In this document: positions 48,067-57,082 of the stretch, piece after piece
Position numbering within the stretch: position 1 is the stretch's first letter
Layout: each line of letters begins with the position of its first letter
Source: Comamonas suwonensis
Lineage (GTDB): Bacteria > Pseudomonadota > Gammaproteobacteria > Burkholderiales > Burkholderiaceae_C
Length of the DNA stretch: 64,000 nucleotides
NCBI RefSeq assembly: GCF_012844455.2
Contig: NZ_JABBCQ020000018.1
Span: 44,951-108,950, forward strand
Direction of reading: 5' to 3'
Position numbers and translations under genes: made by a program
The notes under the pieces: model-generated
Told to the model about the DNA's origin: nothing
Databases searched by the model: none
Seen by the model: the letters and a program-made list of their open reading frames with translations, nothing else

Positions 48067-48852
48067 ATGAACCTGTTGCCCATTCCTGCCTTTTCCGACA
48101 ACTACATCTGGATGATCCACGATGCAGAGCATGCTGTGGTCGTCGACCCAGGACAGGCCGACCCCGTGCTGAACATGCTGGCGCAGCTGGGCTTGAAGCT
48201 GCAAGGCATTCTAGTCACCCATCACCATGCCGACCATGTCGGCGGCGTTGACGCGATCCGCACAGCCACAGGTGCCCCTGTCTGGGGCCCCGCCTTCGAG
48301 ACCTTGCCCGAGCCTGTCACCCGCGTGCAAGGCGGTGACAGCATTGACCTGCTAGGCGGCCCATGGCAAGTCATTGATGTGCCTGGCCACACCAGCGGGC
48401 ACATCGCCTTTTTCAGCGACCACGCCAATATCAAGCATCCAGCACAACCTGTGCTGTTCTGCGGCGACACCCTGTTTTCGGGCGGCTGCGGGCGATTGTT
48501 TGAAGGCACGGCAGAACAAATGCAGGCCTCGCTGGACGCAATGGCCGCCCTCCCTGCCAGCACTCTGGTGTGCTGCGCCCATGAATACACAATTTCAAAC
48601 CTGCGTTTTGCGCAGGCCGTGGAACCAAACAACCCAGATCTGGCTCAGTATCTGGATCATTGCCAGAAGCTGCGTGCGCGCGGACAGCCCACGCTGCCTT
48701 CCACTCTGCAGACCGAACTGGCCATCAATCCATTCATGCGCAGCCGCGCTGCCGATGTCATCGCAGCCGCCGTGCACCATGACCCTCAAACCAAGCCCCG
48801 GGAGCCTGCCAGCGTGCTGGCTACCCTGCGCCAATGGAAAAACGTTTTCTGA
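48067..48852 (+). CDS. gloB: hydroxyacylglutathione hydrolase (glyoxalase II)
   Basis: This 261-residue metallo-beta-lactamase-fold enzyme hydrolyses S-lactoylglutathione in methylglyoxal detoxification. The metal site reads VTHHHADHVGG near 50-60, with PGHTSGH near 106, GDTLFSGGCGR near 133, and AHEYT near 170. The C-terminal substrate domain ends RQWKNVF. The start MNLLPIPAFSDNYIW matches the family. mltD begins inside its stop codon. Confidence 0.95.
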   Translation: MNLLPIPAFSDNYIWMIHDAEHAVVVDPGQADPVLNMLAQLGLKLQGILVTHHHADHVGGVDAIRTATGAPVWGPAFETLPEPVTRVQGGDSIDLLGGPWQVIDVPGHTSGHIAFFSDHANIKHPAQPVLFCGDTLFSGGCGRLFEGTAEQMQASLDAMAALPASTLVCCAHEYTISNLRFAQAVEPNNPDLAQYLDHCQKLRARGQPTLPSTLQTELAINPFMRSRAADVIAAAVHHDPQTKPREPASVLATLRQWKNVF

Positions 48853-50372
48853 TGAAACTGCTCTCCACCCTGCTGCTCACCAGCGTGCTGATTCTGACCG
48901 GCTGCGCCACCACCAGCAGCGTCGACCCCATGTATCCCGACGGCCCGCTCAAGCCCCTTGGCCAAGGCAAGGTCGGTAGCTCTGAAGTCGCCGAACTCGA
49001 AGCTACGGGCGACCTCTGGCTGCGTATCCGCAAGGGCTTTGCCATGCCCGACCTGGAGCAGGATCTGGTGCAGAACCAGGAGCAGTGGTATTCCACGCGC
49101 CCTGACTACATTCAGCGCATGACGGAGCGCTCCAGCAAATATCTGTTCCACATCGTCGAAGAGCTGGAGCGCCGCGGCATGCCCACCGAGCTGGCGCTGC
49201 TGCCCTATATCGAAAGCGCGTTCAACCCGCAGGCAGTCTCCAGCGCCAAGGCTGCAGGCATGTGGCAGTTCATGCCCGCTACAGGCACGTATTTCGACCT
49301 CAAGCAGAACATCTTCCGCGATGACCGACGCGACGTGCTGGCCTCCACCCGCGCCGCCCTCGACTATCTGCAAAAACTGTACAACATGTTTGGCGACTGG
49401 CATCTGGCCCTTGCCGCCTACAACTGGGGCGAAGGCAGCGTGGGCCGCGCTATCAAGCGCAATGAGAAGCTGGGCCTGCCCACGGGCTACCTCGACCTGC
49501 AGATGCCGGCCGAAACCCGCATGTACGTGCCCAAGCTGCAAGCCGTCAAGAACATCGTGGCCAACCCCGAGCGCTTCAACGCCGAGCTGCCCATCATCGA
49601 GAACCACCCCTACTTTCAAGCCGTGAACCTGCCCCACGACATTGATGTGGAACTGGTGGCCAAGCTGGCCGATGTAAGCGTCAAAGACTTCAAGGCGCTC
49701 AACCCCAGCTTTCACAAGCCCGTGATCTTTGCCCGCGCCACGCCGCAGGTGCTGCTGCCCTGGGACAACGCCAAGGTCTTCCGCCGCAATCTGCAGGCCT
49801 ATAGCGAAGGTCAGTTCGCCAGCTGGACGGTGTGGACCGTCCCCACCACCATCACCGTGGCTGAAGCCGCCCAGCGCGCCGGGCTGGGTGAGGCCGATTT
49901 GCGCGCCATCAACAACATTCCCCCGCGCATGCTGATCAAAGCCGGTTCGGCCCTGATGATCCCACGTGATGCCGATGTCAAGACCGACGTACCCGGCCAC
50001 GTCGCCGACAACGGCCAGATCTCCTTCGCCCCGGAGATCGTGACCGTGCGCACCACCGTCAAGGCCCGCAAGCGCGATACGCTGATCAGCGTAGCCAGCC
50101 GCTACGGCGTCAGCGTCTCCAATCTGGCTGACTGGAACGATTTGAAGTCCACCGCATCGCTGCACGCCGGTCAATCGCTGATTGCCTACCTGCCCAGCCG
50201 CGCCGCGCGCAGCGCCCGCGCTGAGGCCAGCAGCCAAGGCGTCAGCCGTGGTGGTCGTAGCAACAGCAAGGCATCCGCCTCCAGCAAGACCAGCAAAACT
50301 GTGACTGCCGCGCGCGGTGGCAAGAGCGAGCCCAAGGCGCGTGGCGGCACACCCGCCAAGAAACGCAAATAA
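48852..50372 (+). CDS. mltD: membrane-bound lytic murein transglycosylase D, lipoprotein
   Basis: This 506-residue protein starts MKLLSTLLLTSVLILTGCA, a lipoprotein signal with lipobox LTGC and lipidation at Cys18. The SLT domain (about 85-235) has catalytic Glu in LLPYIESAFNP and AAGMWQFMPATG, then AAYNWGEGSVGRAI. Two or more LysM-type cell-wall-binding repeats follow (about 325-460, for example DTLISVASRYGVSVSNLADW). The tail (about 465-506) is Ser/Lys/Arg-rich. It cleaves glycan strands to 1,6-anhydro ends in the periplasm. Confidence 0.94.
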   Translation: MKLLSTLLLTSVLILTGCATTSSVDPMYPDGPLKPLGQGKVGSSEVAELEATGDLWLRIRKGFAMPDLEQDLVQNQEQWYSTRPDYIQRMTERSSKYLFHIVEELERRGMPTELALLPYIESAFNPQAVSSAKAAGMWQFMPATGTYFDLKQNIFRDDRRDVLASTRAALDYLQKLYNMFGDWHLALAAYNWGEGSVGRAIKRNEKLGLPTGYLDLQMPAETRMYVPKLQAVKNIVANPERFNAELPIIENHPYFQAVNLPHDIDVELVAKLADVSVKDFKALNPSFHKPVIFARATPQVLLPWDNAKVFRRNLQAYSEGQFASWTVWTVPTTITVAEAAQRAGLGEADLRAINNIPPRMLIKAGSALMIPRDADVKTDVPGHVADNGQISFAPEIVTVRTTVKARKRDTLISVASRYGVSVSNLADWNDLKSTASLHAGQSLIAYLPSRAARSARAEASSQGVSRGGRSNSKASASSKTSKTVTAARGGKSEPKARGGTPAKKRK

Positions 50373-50400
50373 AAGCGCAAGCAAGTCACTGCACAACAAA

Positions 50401-50438
50401 AAAAGCCCGCCAGTTGCAAAACCAGCGGGCTTTTTTTA
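50401..50438. terminator. bidirectional terminator between mltD and recR
   Basis: The stem AAAAGCCCGC...GCGGGCTTTTTT has T runs on both strands between two converging genes. Confidence 0.93.
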
Positions 50439-50466
50439 CGACGATCAGCGCCTCATTGAATTCACC

Positions 50467-50515
50467 AATTTGATAGCTGCTTGCGCTTTATTGAAAAGCA
50501 CCTGAGGCATTTTTG
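50467..50515 (+). repeat. dispersed repeat, copy 9
   Basis: It reads AATTTGATAGCTGCTTGCGC, then TTTATTGAAAAGCACCTGAGGC and TTTTTGAC. Both halves are clear. It lies between the terminator and the recR stop. Confidence 0.65.
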
Positions 50516-50525
50516 ACGGTTGTTT

Positions 50526-51116
50526 TTAGCGCCGGTCCACCAGCGCATGGGCAATAGTGCCCAGATCCACATACTCCAACTCGCTGCCAATCGGCACACC
50601 CCGCGCAAGGCGCGTCACCAGAATCCCGCGCGACTTCAGCGCTTCGCTGATCGCGTGGGCCGTGGCCTCGCCTTCGGCGGTAAAACTGGTGGCCAGAATC
50701 ACCTCCTGCACCACACCATCGCAGGCTCGCTCCAGCAGCTGCTTCATGCCAATTTCTTTGGGCCCCACGCCATCCAGCGGCGACAAACGGCCCATCAACA
50801 CGTAGTAAAAGCCTTGATAAGCGCCCGTGCGCTCCATCGCCGCCAGATCGGCAGGGGCCTCCACCACACACAACCGCGCCGTGTCGCGCCCTGCGTCATC
50901 GCAAATGCTGCAAATCACGCCTTCGGTAAAGGTGTGGCAACGCTCACAGTGGTGCACAGAATTCACCGCCGAATCCAGCGCCCGCGCCAGTTGCAACGCC
51001 CCCGCCTGATCGCGCTGGAGCAAATGAAACGCCATGCGCTGAGCCGACTTGACGCCCACCCCCGGCAAGCGCCGCAGGGCTTCAATCAAGACATCCAGAG
51101 ATTGCACATCAGACAC
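50526..51116 (-). CDS. recR: recombination mediator RecR
   Basis: This 196-residue protein has an HhH motif near the N-terminus ([17 protein letters not shown]), a four-Cys zinc finger CERC...CSIC near 57-72, and a Toprim domain with [14 protein letters not shown] near 81-94. It works with RecF/RecO to load RecA on gaps. It is third in the classic dnaX-ybaB-recR operon. Confidence 0.96.
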   Translation of the reverse strand: MSDVQSLDVLIEALRRLPGVGVKSAQRMAFHLLQRDQAGALQLARALDSAVNSVHHCERCHTFTEGVICSICDDAGRDTARLCVVEAPADLAAMERTGAYQGFYYVLMGRLSPLDGVGPKEIGMKQLLERACDGVVQEVILATSFTAEGEATAHAISEALKSRGILVTRLARGVPIGSELEYVDLGTIAHALVDRR

Positions 51117-51204
51117 AGGCTTGTCCTTTCACTCACCAGAAAAAAGGCGATCCGGAGATCGCCTGATATTTGAATACAGTCTTTCTTGTACTGCAACCAA
51201 CGCT

Positions 51205-51290
51205 GGCATGCCCCAAGCCAGGGGCAGCAAGCAAGCGCAGCGATGCTGCCGTCCCCCTCAGGGGGAAGCGGCAAAGCCGCACAGGGAGAG
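51205..51290. repeat. GC-rich intergenic palindromic repeat between ybaB and recR
   Basis: The stretch contains two adjacent hairpins, TCCCCCTCAGGGGGA and GCGGCAAAGCCGC, preceded by GCAGCAAGCAAGCGCAGCGA. I recall similar units between genes in Comamonadaceae. It may be an mRNA-stabilising or processing element within the operon. Confidence 0.5.
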
Positions 51291-51294
51291 CCGT

Positions 51295-51627
51295 TTAGAA
51301 CGGGAACTTCATGCCGCCAGGCAGGCCAGGCATACCGGCTGTGATCTTGCCCATCTTCTCGCTGGAAGTTTCTTCAGCCTTGCGCACAGCAGCGTTGAAA
51401 GCGGCAGCGACCAGATCTTCCAGCATGTCCTTGTCTTCAGCCAGCAGGCTGGGGTCAATGGTGATGCGCTTGACGTCGTGCTTGCAGGTCATCACAACCT
51501 TGACCAAACCAGCACCGGATTCGCCTTCGACTTCGATGTTGCCCAGCTCGTCCTGAGCCTTCTTCAGGTTGTCCTGCATGGACTGGGCTTGTTTCATCAA
51601 ACCGGCGAGTTGTCCTTTGTTGAACAT
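51295..51627 (-). CDS. ybaB: YbaB/EbfC nucleoid-associated protein
   Basis: This 110-residue protein has the family core [19 protein letters not shown] and [22 protein letters not shown], and ends with [12 protein letters not shown]. YbaB forms dimers with tweezer-like DNA-binding arms. It lies 27 bases after dnaX on the same strand. Confidence 0.95.
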   Translation of the reverse strand: MFNKGQLAGLMKQAQSMQDNLKKAQDELGNIEVEGESGAGLVKVVMTCKHDVKRITIDPSLLAEDKDMLEDLVAAAFNAAVRKAEETSSEKMGKITAGMPGLPGGMKFPF

Positions 51628-51654
51628 GTGAATTCCTTCTTTTGTTGAAACGCC

Positions 51655-53805
51655 TTATTCAGGCTGAATGGATAGGGGCTTGATGCTGCCAGGCACGATT
51701 TTCGCGCCAAAGTCTCGCCTCAAGGTTTGCACCAGCAAATTGCTTTTAACAATGTCTTCAGCAAGCAGCTGGTGCGTTTTCTTTTCAAAGGCCAGTCGAC
51801 GTGCCGGAGTATCGGTCACCGGGCCCAGCTCAACGTGCAATTGTCGCGCATGACCAGCAGCTTCCAGCGCAGCACGCAAGCGATCACGCGAGCCCGTTTG
51901 ATTCAAAGAGCTGGAATCGACCCGCAAATGCCACAAATCACCGTCACGGGCAATTAGCTGCGACTGCAACGCCAGCTGCCGCGCCAGCGCCGCAACCGCT
52001 TCAGTCTGTAGCAATTGCTCCACCACGTATTGCCATAGATCACCTTCGGCCGTGCGCTCTACAGGCGCAACATCCTGAGCGGTGCTGGCATAGCCACTAG
52101 CCAACTCCTGTGCCGCAGGCTCTTCCTGCTCCATGGAAGGTATCGCAGGCATGGAGTTTATGGGCTGGCCAACATCTACATCGGCGTCATCGCTCCAGCG
52201 GCCATCATCCGCCCAACCCTCTTCGGGCATACCAGCCCAGGCGGCTTCGCTAGGGTCCACTTCTTGCGGAGTGTCTGTGACATCGGCCGGATCCGCCATT
52301 TCTTCTGATTCCGAAGCATCTTCTTCTGAATCTACAGCCTCTTCAGTCGCTACGGCAGGCACTTCAGCGGCACCTTGCATAGACGACCGAGGCGCTTCCA
52401 GCACAGCGGCAGGAGCGTTGTGCGGCACTGCCTTTTGAGGCTGAGCGAGCACAGGATCAGCTAGCAATAAAGTAGCATCATCCTCTTTAATTTCATGGAC
52501 TTGAGGCTTATTTAGCTCTAAAACTTCAGGGACAAGCTGCGACTCTGCCACCTGCGGCTGCACGGGTGGAGCAACATGCGAGATAGCCGCAGGCGTGGCC
52601 ACCGGAGCCTGCAGCACTGCGGGATCAGCAGCCGGTGCAGCAGTAACTGGGCGACTAGGCCTCAGCGCTGGAGTTTTTTTTTCAGCCGTGCCGGTTTCGG
52701 CATCTTCAGGCTTAAAAGCCAGCAGCCGCAGCAACGCCATGGTCAGCGCCGCATATTCGTCGGGAGCCAGACCCAGCTCCGCACGGCCATGCAGGCAGAT
52801 GCTGTAGAGCAGTTGCGTCTCGTCACGCGGCATCAAGCTCGCAAGGCGATCGACTTCAGCAGCTTCCGGATCGCTGGCGTCCAAAGGCATATCAGGCACG
52901 GCCTGCAGCACCGCCATGCGCTGCAGCACAGCGCACATTTCTTCCAGCGTTGATGCAGCCGACAAGCCGTTGTGGCGCAATTCCTCAGAAGTCTCAACCA
53001 CCGTGCGGCCATCGCCCTGCGCCAGTGCATCAATCAGGCGAAACACATGGCTGCGGTCCACACTGCCCAGCATCTGGCGCACCGAGGCCTCCTGAAGCTG
53101 ACCGCTGCCAAAGGCGATGGCCTGATCGGTCAGACTCAGCGCATCACGCATGGAGCCGCGTGCGGCACGCGAGAGCAGGCGCAATGCCTGCGGCTCAGCC
53201 GGCACAGCCTCTTTGGCCAGCACTTGCGTCAGGTGTTCCAGCACCGTCTCAGGGGCCATGGGCCGCAGGTTGAATTGCAGGCAACGCGAAAGCACCGTCA
53301 TAGGCACTTTCTGAGGATCGGTCGTGGCCAGCACAAACTTCAGATATTCAGGCGGCTCCTCCAGCGTCTTCAACATGGCGTTAAAAGCCGTGTTGGTCAA
53401 CATGTGCACCTCGTCGATCATGAAAACCTTGAAGCGCCCTTGTACTGGCTTGTAGACGGCCTGCTCCAGCAGGCTCTGAACCTCGTCCACCCCGCGGTTA
53501 GACGCAGCATCCAGCTCGGTGTAATCAGGGAAGCGACCGCTATCGATTTCAGTGCACGCAGCGCATACCCCGCAAGGAGTTGCAGTGATTCCACCATTGC
53601 CATCCACACCCTGGCAATTCAGCGACTTGGCCAGAATACGCGACACCGTGGTCTTGCCCACGCCACGCGTGCCCGTGAACAGATAAGCGTGATGCAGGCG
53701 CTGCTGAGTCAACGCATTGGTCAGAGCCTGAACCACGTGCTCCTGCCCCACCATTTCGGAGAAGGTACGGGGCCGGTATTTACGAGCAAGCACTAAATAA
53801 GACAT
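51655..53805 (-). CDS. dnaX: DNA polymerase III subunits tau and gamma
   Basis: This 716-residue clamp-loader ATPase has Walker A GTRGVGKT at 45-52, a zinc module (C64, C78, C81, C84), Walker B/DEVH (FMIDEVHML near 131-139), and sensor TTDPQKVPMTVLSRC near 176-190. A long acidic, Pro/Ala-rich linker (about 385-600) leads to the polymerase-binding tau C-terminus. A run of nine A at codons 375-378 is a slippage site: slipping gives six more residues and a stop, a gamma-like product of about 383 residues. The start MSYLVLARKYRP at 53805 is standard. Confidence 0.96.
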   Translation of the reverse strand: MSYLVLARKYRPRTFSEMVGQEHVVQALTNALTQQRLHHAYLFTGTRGVGKTTVSRILAKSLNCQGVDGNGGITATPCGVCAACTEIDSGRFPDYTELDAASNRGVDEVQSLLEQAVYKPVQGRFKVFMIDEVHMLTNTAFNAMLKTLEEPPEYLKFVLATTDPQKVPMTVLSRCLQFNLRPMAPETVLEHLTQVLAKEAVPAEPQALRLLSRAARGSMRDALSLTDQAIAFGSGQLQEASVRQMLGSVDRSHVFRLIDALAQGDGRTVVETSEELRHNGLSAASTLEEMCAVLQRMAVLQAVPDMPLDASDPEAAEVDRLASLMPRDETQLLYSICLHGRAELGLAPDEYAALTMALLRLLAFKPEDAETGTAEKKTPALRPSRPVTAAPAADPAVLQAPVATPAAISHVAPPVQPQVAESQLVPEVLELNKPQVHEIKEDDATLLLADPVLAQPQKAVPHNAPAAVLEAPRSSMQGAAEVPAVATEEAVDSEEDASESEEMADPADVTDTPQEVDPSEAAWAGMPEEGWADDGRWSDDADVDVGQPINSMPAIPSMEQEEPAAQELASGYASTAQDVAPVERTAEGDLWQYVVEQLLQTEAVAALARQLALQSQLIARDGDLWHLRVDSSSLNQTGSRDRLRAALEAAGHARQLHVELGPVTDTPARRLAFEKKTHQLLAEDIVKSNLLVQTLRRDFGAKIVPGSIKPLSIQPE
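52674..52682 (-). promoter_or_regulatory. A9 slippage/frameshift site in dnaX
   Basis: On the minus strand GAA AAA AAA ACT contains nine A in a row. A -1 frameshift or one added A in the transcript leads to NSSAEA and TAG at 52657-52655. This falls right after the clamp-loader domains, where gamma ends in bacteria that make it. No strong downstream hairpin was seen. Confidence 0.65.
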
Positions 53806-53870
53806 AGCTTTCAATTCTACGGGGCAAGGGCATGTCAACACGGCTGCACCTGAAATCTCATGCAATGAGA

Positions 53871-53899
53871 ATTCAGAGTGTGTGTTTTCAACCTATAAT
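53871..53899 (+). promoter_or_regulatory. promoter of ffs copy 1
   Basis: A perfect -10 TATAAT (53894-53899) lies 7 bases before the RNA 5' end. The -35 region (53871-53877, ATTCAGA) is weak. It is divergent from dnaX. Confidence 0.6.
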
Positions 53900-53906
53900 C
53901 AGCCAT

Positions 53907-54002
53907 GACGGGCCTCCTCGCATGGGGAAGCGGCCAACCGGGTCAGGTGGGGAACCAAGCAGCCCTAACTGTGAAACCAGTGCCGAGGTAAGGTTCGTCA
54001 CC
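53907..54002 (+). ncRNA. ffs: signal recognition particle RNA (4.5S), copy 1
   Basis: This RNA of about 96 bases carries the SRP core: GGGTCAGGTGGGGAACCAAG then CAGCCC, the tetraloop and asymmetric loop bound by Ffh. The 5' arm CCTCGCAT pairs with GTGCCGAGG at the 3' side. It has a perfect -10 box and sits divergent from dnaX, its usual place in this family. A short hairpin (CCTCTTTGTTGACAAGAGG) follows. This is probably the working copy, whose 3' part may have been rebuilt by island insertion. Confidence 0.9.
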
Positions 54003-54013
54003 TTTCGATGGAA
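53936..54013 (+). repeat. left attachment-site repeat (attL) of the ffs island
   Basis: These 78 bases, covering the SRP RNA core to just past its 3' end, are identical to 59919-59996. The integrase gene starts about 105 bases to the right. The crossover must lie within the repeat. Confidence 0.75.
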
Positions 54014-54118
54014 ATCCTCTTTGTTGACAAGAGGTTGTCTTCCTAGAAAAGCAAATTTTGATGTGTTGTGTCACTTGGGTGTGTCACTTTTGTCCAACCC
54101 AGACAAGAGTTTCGCCTT

Positions 54119-55519
54119 ATGGCAAGCCTCACGGGCCTACATCAAAGAGCAGGCATCTACCACCTCCGCGTACTCATTCCGACAGACCTTAGAGCAAGGT
54201 TTGGGCGTAGCGCTTTCCGCAAGAGTCTGGAAACTTCAGATAGATCTGAAGCTGAGTTGCGAGGAACTGTTGAACGAGCACGACTGCTGGCGCTGTTTTC
54301 CGTAGCCAAGAAGAGTCAAGGCCCCCTCCCAAGTCTGTCAAAGCAAACACAAAAAGTCTTGGAGCCACTAGAAGGCATTACTCTTCCCGCACAGGTCAGC
54401 TCAAATCCCACGAGCGCCACTCAGACAGGTGCAAACACTGACAGCCAAGCCACCCTGGCATCCACATCAAAAAGAGCTGCAGTGAATCCTCAGGCTGGCC
54501 CAGCCCTGTATGCAGAGATGCCCACACTGAAGGAGCTATACAAGCGCTGGCTGCGAGTCAAGAAGCGGACTAAGTCATCTGAGCAAGCCTGCCTGCTAGC
54601 TATAGAGACCTGCGACAAGGCATTGGGTCGCTTGCCCGTTGACCAACTCACCCGAGCGCACGGCGATGCCTTTAGGTCATGGCTGCAAGAGCAATCCATA
54701 TCACTGACCACAGCTCGTAATAGATTCGTCTGGGTGAAGTCATTGCTGGTCTACGCCTACCGAGAGCTGGAGCTGATACCCAAGCAGCCTTGGGAAGGCA
54801 TGGAGATTCAGGTCAACAAGGCCCAGACCCGCAGGCCTTGGAAAGACGAGGAGCTGCAACAGCTATTCAGTCAGCCTCTGTTCACTACTTACGACACCCC
54901 AAAGGGCAAGAAGTCGGGCAGCGATGCGGCCTACTGGGTGCCACTCATGGCTCTGTACTCAGGGGCACGTATAGGAGAATTGTCTCAGCTTCGTACTTGT
55001 GACATCAGCTTGATGGATGGTATTCCCATACTGACCATCACAGACGCAGGCGAAGGTCAGCGGGTAAAAAGCAGCGCCAGCGTCCGCAGCATCCCCATCC
55101 ACCCTGAGCTGCTCAGGCTTGGTCTGCTGGAGTATGTCCAAGCCATCAGGAATGCAGGCCACGACAAGCTATGGCCCATTCTCCGCGTTGACCCAGAACG
55201 CCCGGGACTTACCCTATCCAACTGGTTTGGAGAGTACCGCCGCAGCATTGGCTTAACGGAGCGTTACCCAGACTTTCACTCTTTCCGCCACCTCGCCAGA
55301 ACACGCATGGCAAGATCCAAGATTTCTGAAAAGGTCATGGACTCCATTACGGGCCACGAAACCCAGGGAAGCGTGGGCAAGACCATATACCAGAACGTGA
55401 ACCTGGCTGATCGCATCGAAGCGATTCAGGCAATAACTCACCCAATAACCCTTCCTCGTGCTTACACATCCCCAAGAATGGAAGCTGCAAAACGAGGCGG
55501 CAGACGCAAATCGATTTAA
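54119..55519 (+). CDS. tyrosine-type site-specific integrase
   Basis: This 466-residue integrase has an N-terminal DNA-binding part (MASLTGLHQRAGIYHLRVLI.. about 1-60), a Ser/Thr-rich linker (about 65-130), a core-binding SAM-like domain (about 140-230) and the catalytic domain with Arg in GARIGELSQL (about 284), His-x-x-Arg in HSFRHLAR, TGHE, and Tyr in GKTIYQNV. The ATG at 54119 was chosen over a GTG at 54068, which lies in repeated GTGTCAC sequence likely bound by the integrase itself. Its position beside the ffs repeat marks it as the enzyme that moved this island. Confidence 0.93.
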   Translation: MASLTGLHQRAGIYHLRVLIPTDLRARFGRSAFRKSLETSDRSEAELRGTVERARLLALFSVAKKSQGPLPSLSKQTQKVLEPLEGITLPAQVSSNPTSATQTGANTDSQATLASTSKRAAVNPQAGPALYAEMPTLKELYKRWLRVKKRTKSSEQACLLAIETCDKALGRLPVDQLTRAHGDAFRSWLQEQSISLTTARNRFVWVKSLLVYAYRELELIPKQPWEGMEIQVNKAQTRRPWKDEELQQLFSQPLFTTYDTPKGKKSGSDAAYWVPLMALYSGARIGELSQLRTCDISLMDGIPILTITDAGEGQRVKSSASVRSIPIHPELLRLGLLEYVQAIRNAGHDKLWPILRVDPERPGLTLSNWFGEYRRSIGLTERYPDFHSFRHLARTRMARSKISEKVMDSITGHETQGSVGKTIYQNVNLADRIEAIQAITHPITLPRAYTSPRMEAAKRGGRRKSI

Positions 55520-56482
55520 ACGCACTACAAGCGTTTTTACACGCCAGCAACCAACCCATTAGGCATTAGATAAATATGCCCACAGGCCCCTTAAAACGCG
55601 CTTAAATGGCATTCAAAGATACGACTAATCACACCAAATATAATTTATGAAAATAATCACTAGAGAAGTAAATATCACTAGAAATAATATATTTTACCGC
55701 AAGGACAATATTGGATTGAGCTGGTATTGGGCTGAAACAAGGGCCACGCCAATCACCCCACCCCAAAAAATTCAGGACTGACATCTAAAGGTCTTAGCGC
55801 ATCTCTGAGCAGGTAACAATTAAAGCCATCAAAAACGAAAATATCAATATCTGTATCACACAATACCCTTAATTCAAAACAAAAAAGGCACGAAGCTGAA
55901 AGCCCCATGCCTGTATTAAATCCACAAACAACCTCTATAATCCCGCCAGAATCACTCTCTAGATATTTATTGACTATTCAGAAGTTAATGTCTTAACAAA
56001 ACACATATTTTATTGTTTTCCCATTTGTTATAAACATATAATTATTCATACCAATCTCAACAAGCACATCTACAACAAAACCAACAAATACCGCTCAAAT
56101 CCAATAAATACAACAACTTAGCATCAACATAAAGAAAATCAAAAACTAAAATGACACCTAACACCTCCTACAAAAACCCAACAAATCCAAAACAGGAAAA
56201 TGAAGCAAGAGGATGGCCCAGGCTAAGCCTCAGGACTACAAAGAAGCACTCAGCAAAAACAAAGAAAGCCCTCTCGGTCTCCAAATATATAAACCAACAA
56301 TAACTCAGGTATTATTACACTATAAAACTTTATGCTAGTTAATCAGCTAGCTCTGTCTATATTAGAAACTTAGATTAAGCATCTAGTGTATATTTATTAT
56401 AATATTTTATATTATAATTATAATAAATATAATACTAATTTACTATTAATATACTACTAATAGTATAGTTACCTTGAGTTTC
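55520..56482. other. AT-rich stretch without genes
   Basis: Nearly 1 kb of very A/T-rich DNA, with near-pure A/T at about 56330-56470, has no frame with a ribosome binding site and no family match. A small hairpin near 55887-55912 could end the integrase transcript. Such DNA is a typical target for H-NS-like silencers. Confidence 0.5.
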
Positions 56483-56868
56483 AAAATAGAAGACAAAACT
56501 TGTCTATGACACCAGAGACTTTCAAGGAGTAAAACCTATCCAATCTACCTGTTGTCAAAGACAGTTGCCTCCTGAGTCACGTTACCTTCGAGCACGAAAC
56601 AGCTCACCATAAGGGTGAGAAGCATGAATAAATCATGCCAAGACAGCCACCCTCCTTCTAACAAGGGGTGACATGCAGCCACATTTACGGGTGTTAGCCC
56701 TGCACCAGACCCGCCACAACGTGCAAACGCACATCTTGTCTGTCTGCCCCCTGCGTGCCTCGATTCCGAAGAACCCACCAGCCCAGGTAGGGGGATAATA
56801 GGATTGCCAACCCCGGTTCGTGTCCACGTCCCAATTAGCAAAACACACAACCCAATATCGAGTTGTCT
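56483..56868 (-). ncRNA. candidate structured RNA of unknown type
   Basis: A GC-rich segment of about 300 bases stands out in AT-rich DNA. A near-ideal minus-strand promoter (TTGACA-17-TAAAAT) ends 7 bases before 56868. The transcript would have several hairpins: GCATGA/TCATGC, CTCACC/GGTGAG, GTGC/GCAC, and CCUACC/GGUGGG, the last pairing fully only on the minus strand through a G-U. A final hairpin GACAA/TTGTC (56492-56504) precedes a T-rich stretch. A 101-codon frame exists inside (stop at 56545) but has no ribosome binding site or family. No RNA class is assigned. Confidence 0.5.
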
Positions 56869-56874
56869 GTTGCT

Positions 56875-56903
56875 ATTTTACCACAACATTGAGAATTTGT
56901 CAA
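56875..56903 (-). promoter_or_regulatory. strong sigma70-type promoter
   Basis: On the minus strand TTGACA (56903-56898), a 17-base spacer and TAAAAT (56880-56875). It is the best promoter match seen in the island and points into the structured segment, not at any known gene. Confidence 0.7.
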
Positions 56904-57082
56904 GACCCTATCCGGTATTTTCTCAAAGACCAGCCCAAACCACTCTGAAAGTAGACACGAGAGGCCACAGGATTAATTAGAGGGCTCGTAATCGATTTTA
57001 CCGCCATCAGGCTACCCTGGTATATCCATTTCCATTTAAAACCAGCAGAGAGGCTAATAACGGCTTTCCTGAGGCTTTTTAT

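Noticed and set aside
48786..50399. 537-codon open frame opposite mltD
   Set aside because: It is a Gly/Ala/Leu-rich shadow of the transglycosylase gene. The plus-strand gene has a lipobox and catalytic motifs.
56545..56850. 101-codon frame inside the structured island segment as a protein gene
   Set aside because: There is no ribosome binding site, no ATG and no recognisable family. A second overlapping frame is equally open. The hairpins and promoter fit an RNA better, though a protein cannot be excluded.
56483..56868. Retron or group II intron RNA
   Set aside because: No reverse transcriptase is in the window and no domain V-like hairpin or msr/msd end repeats could be found.
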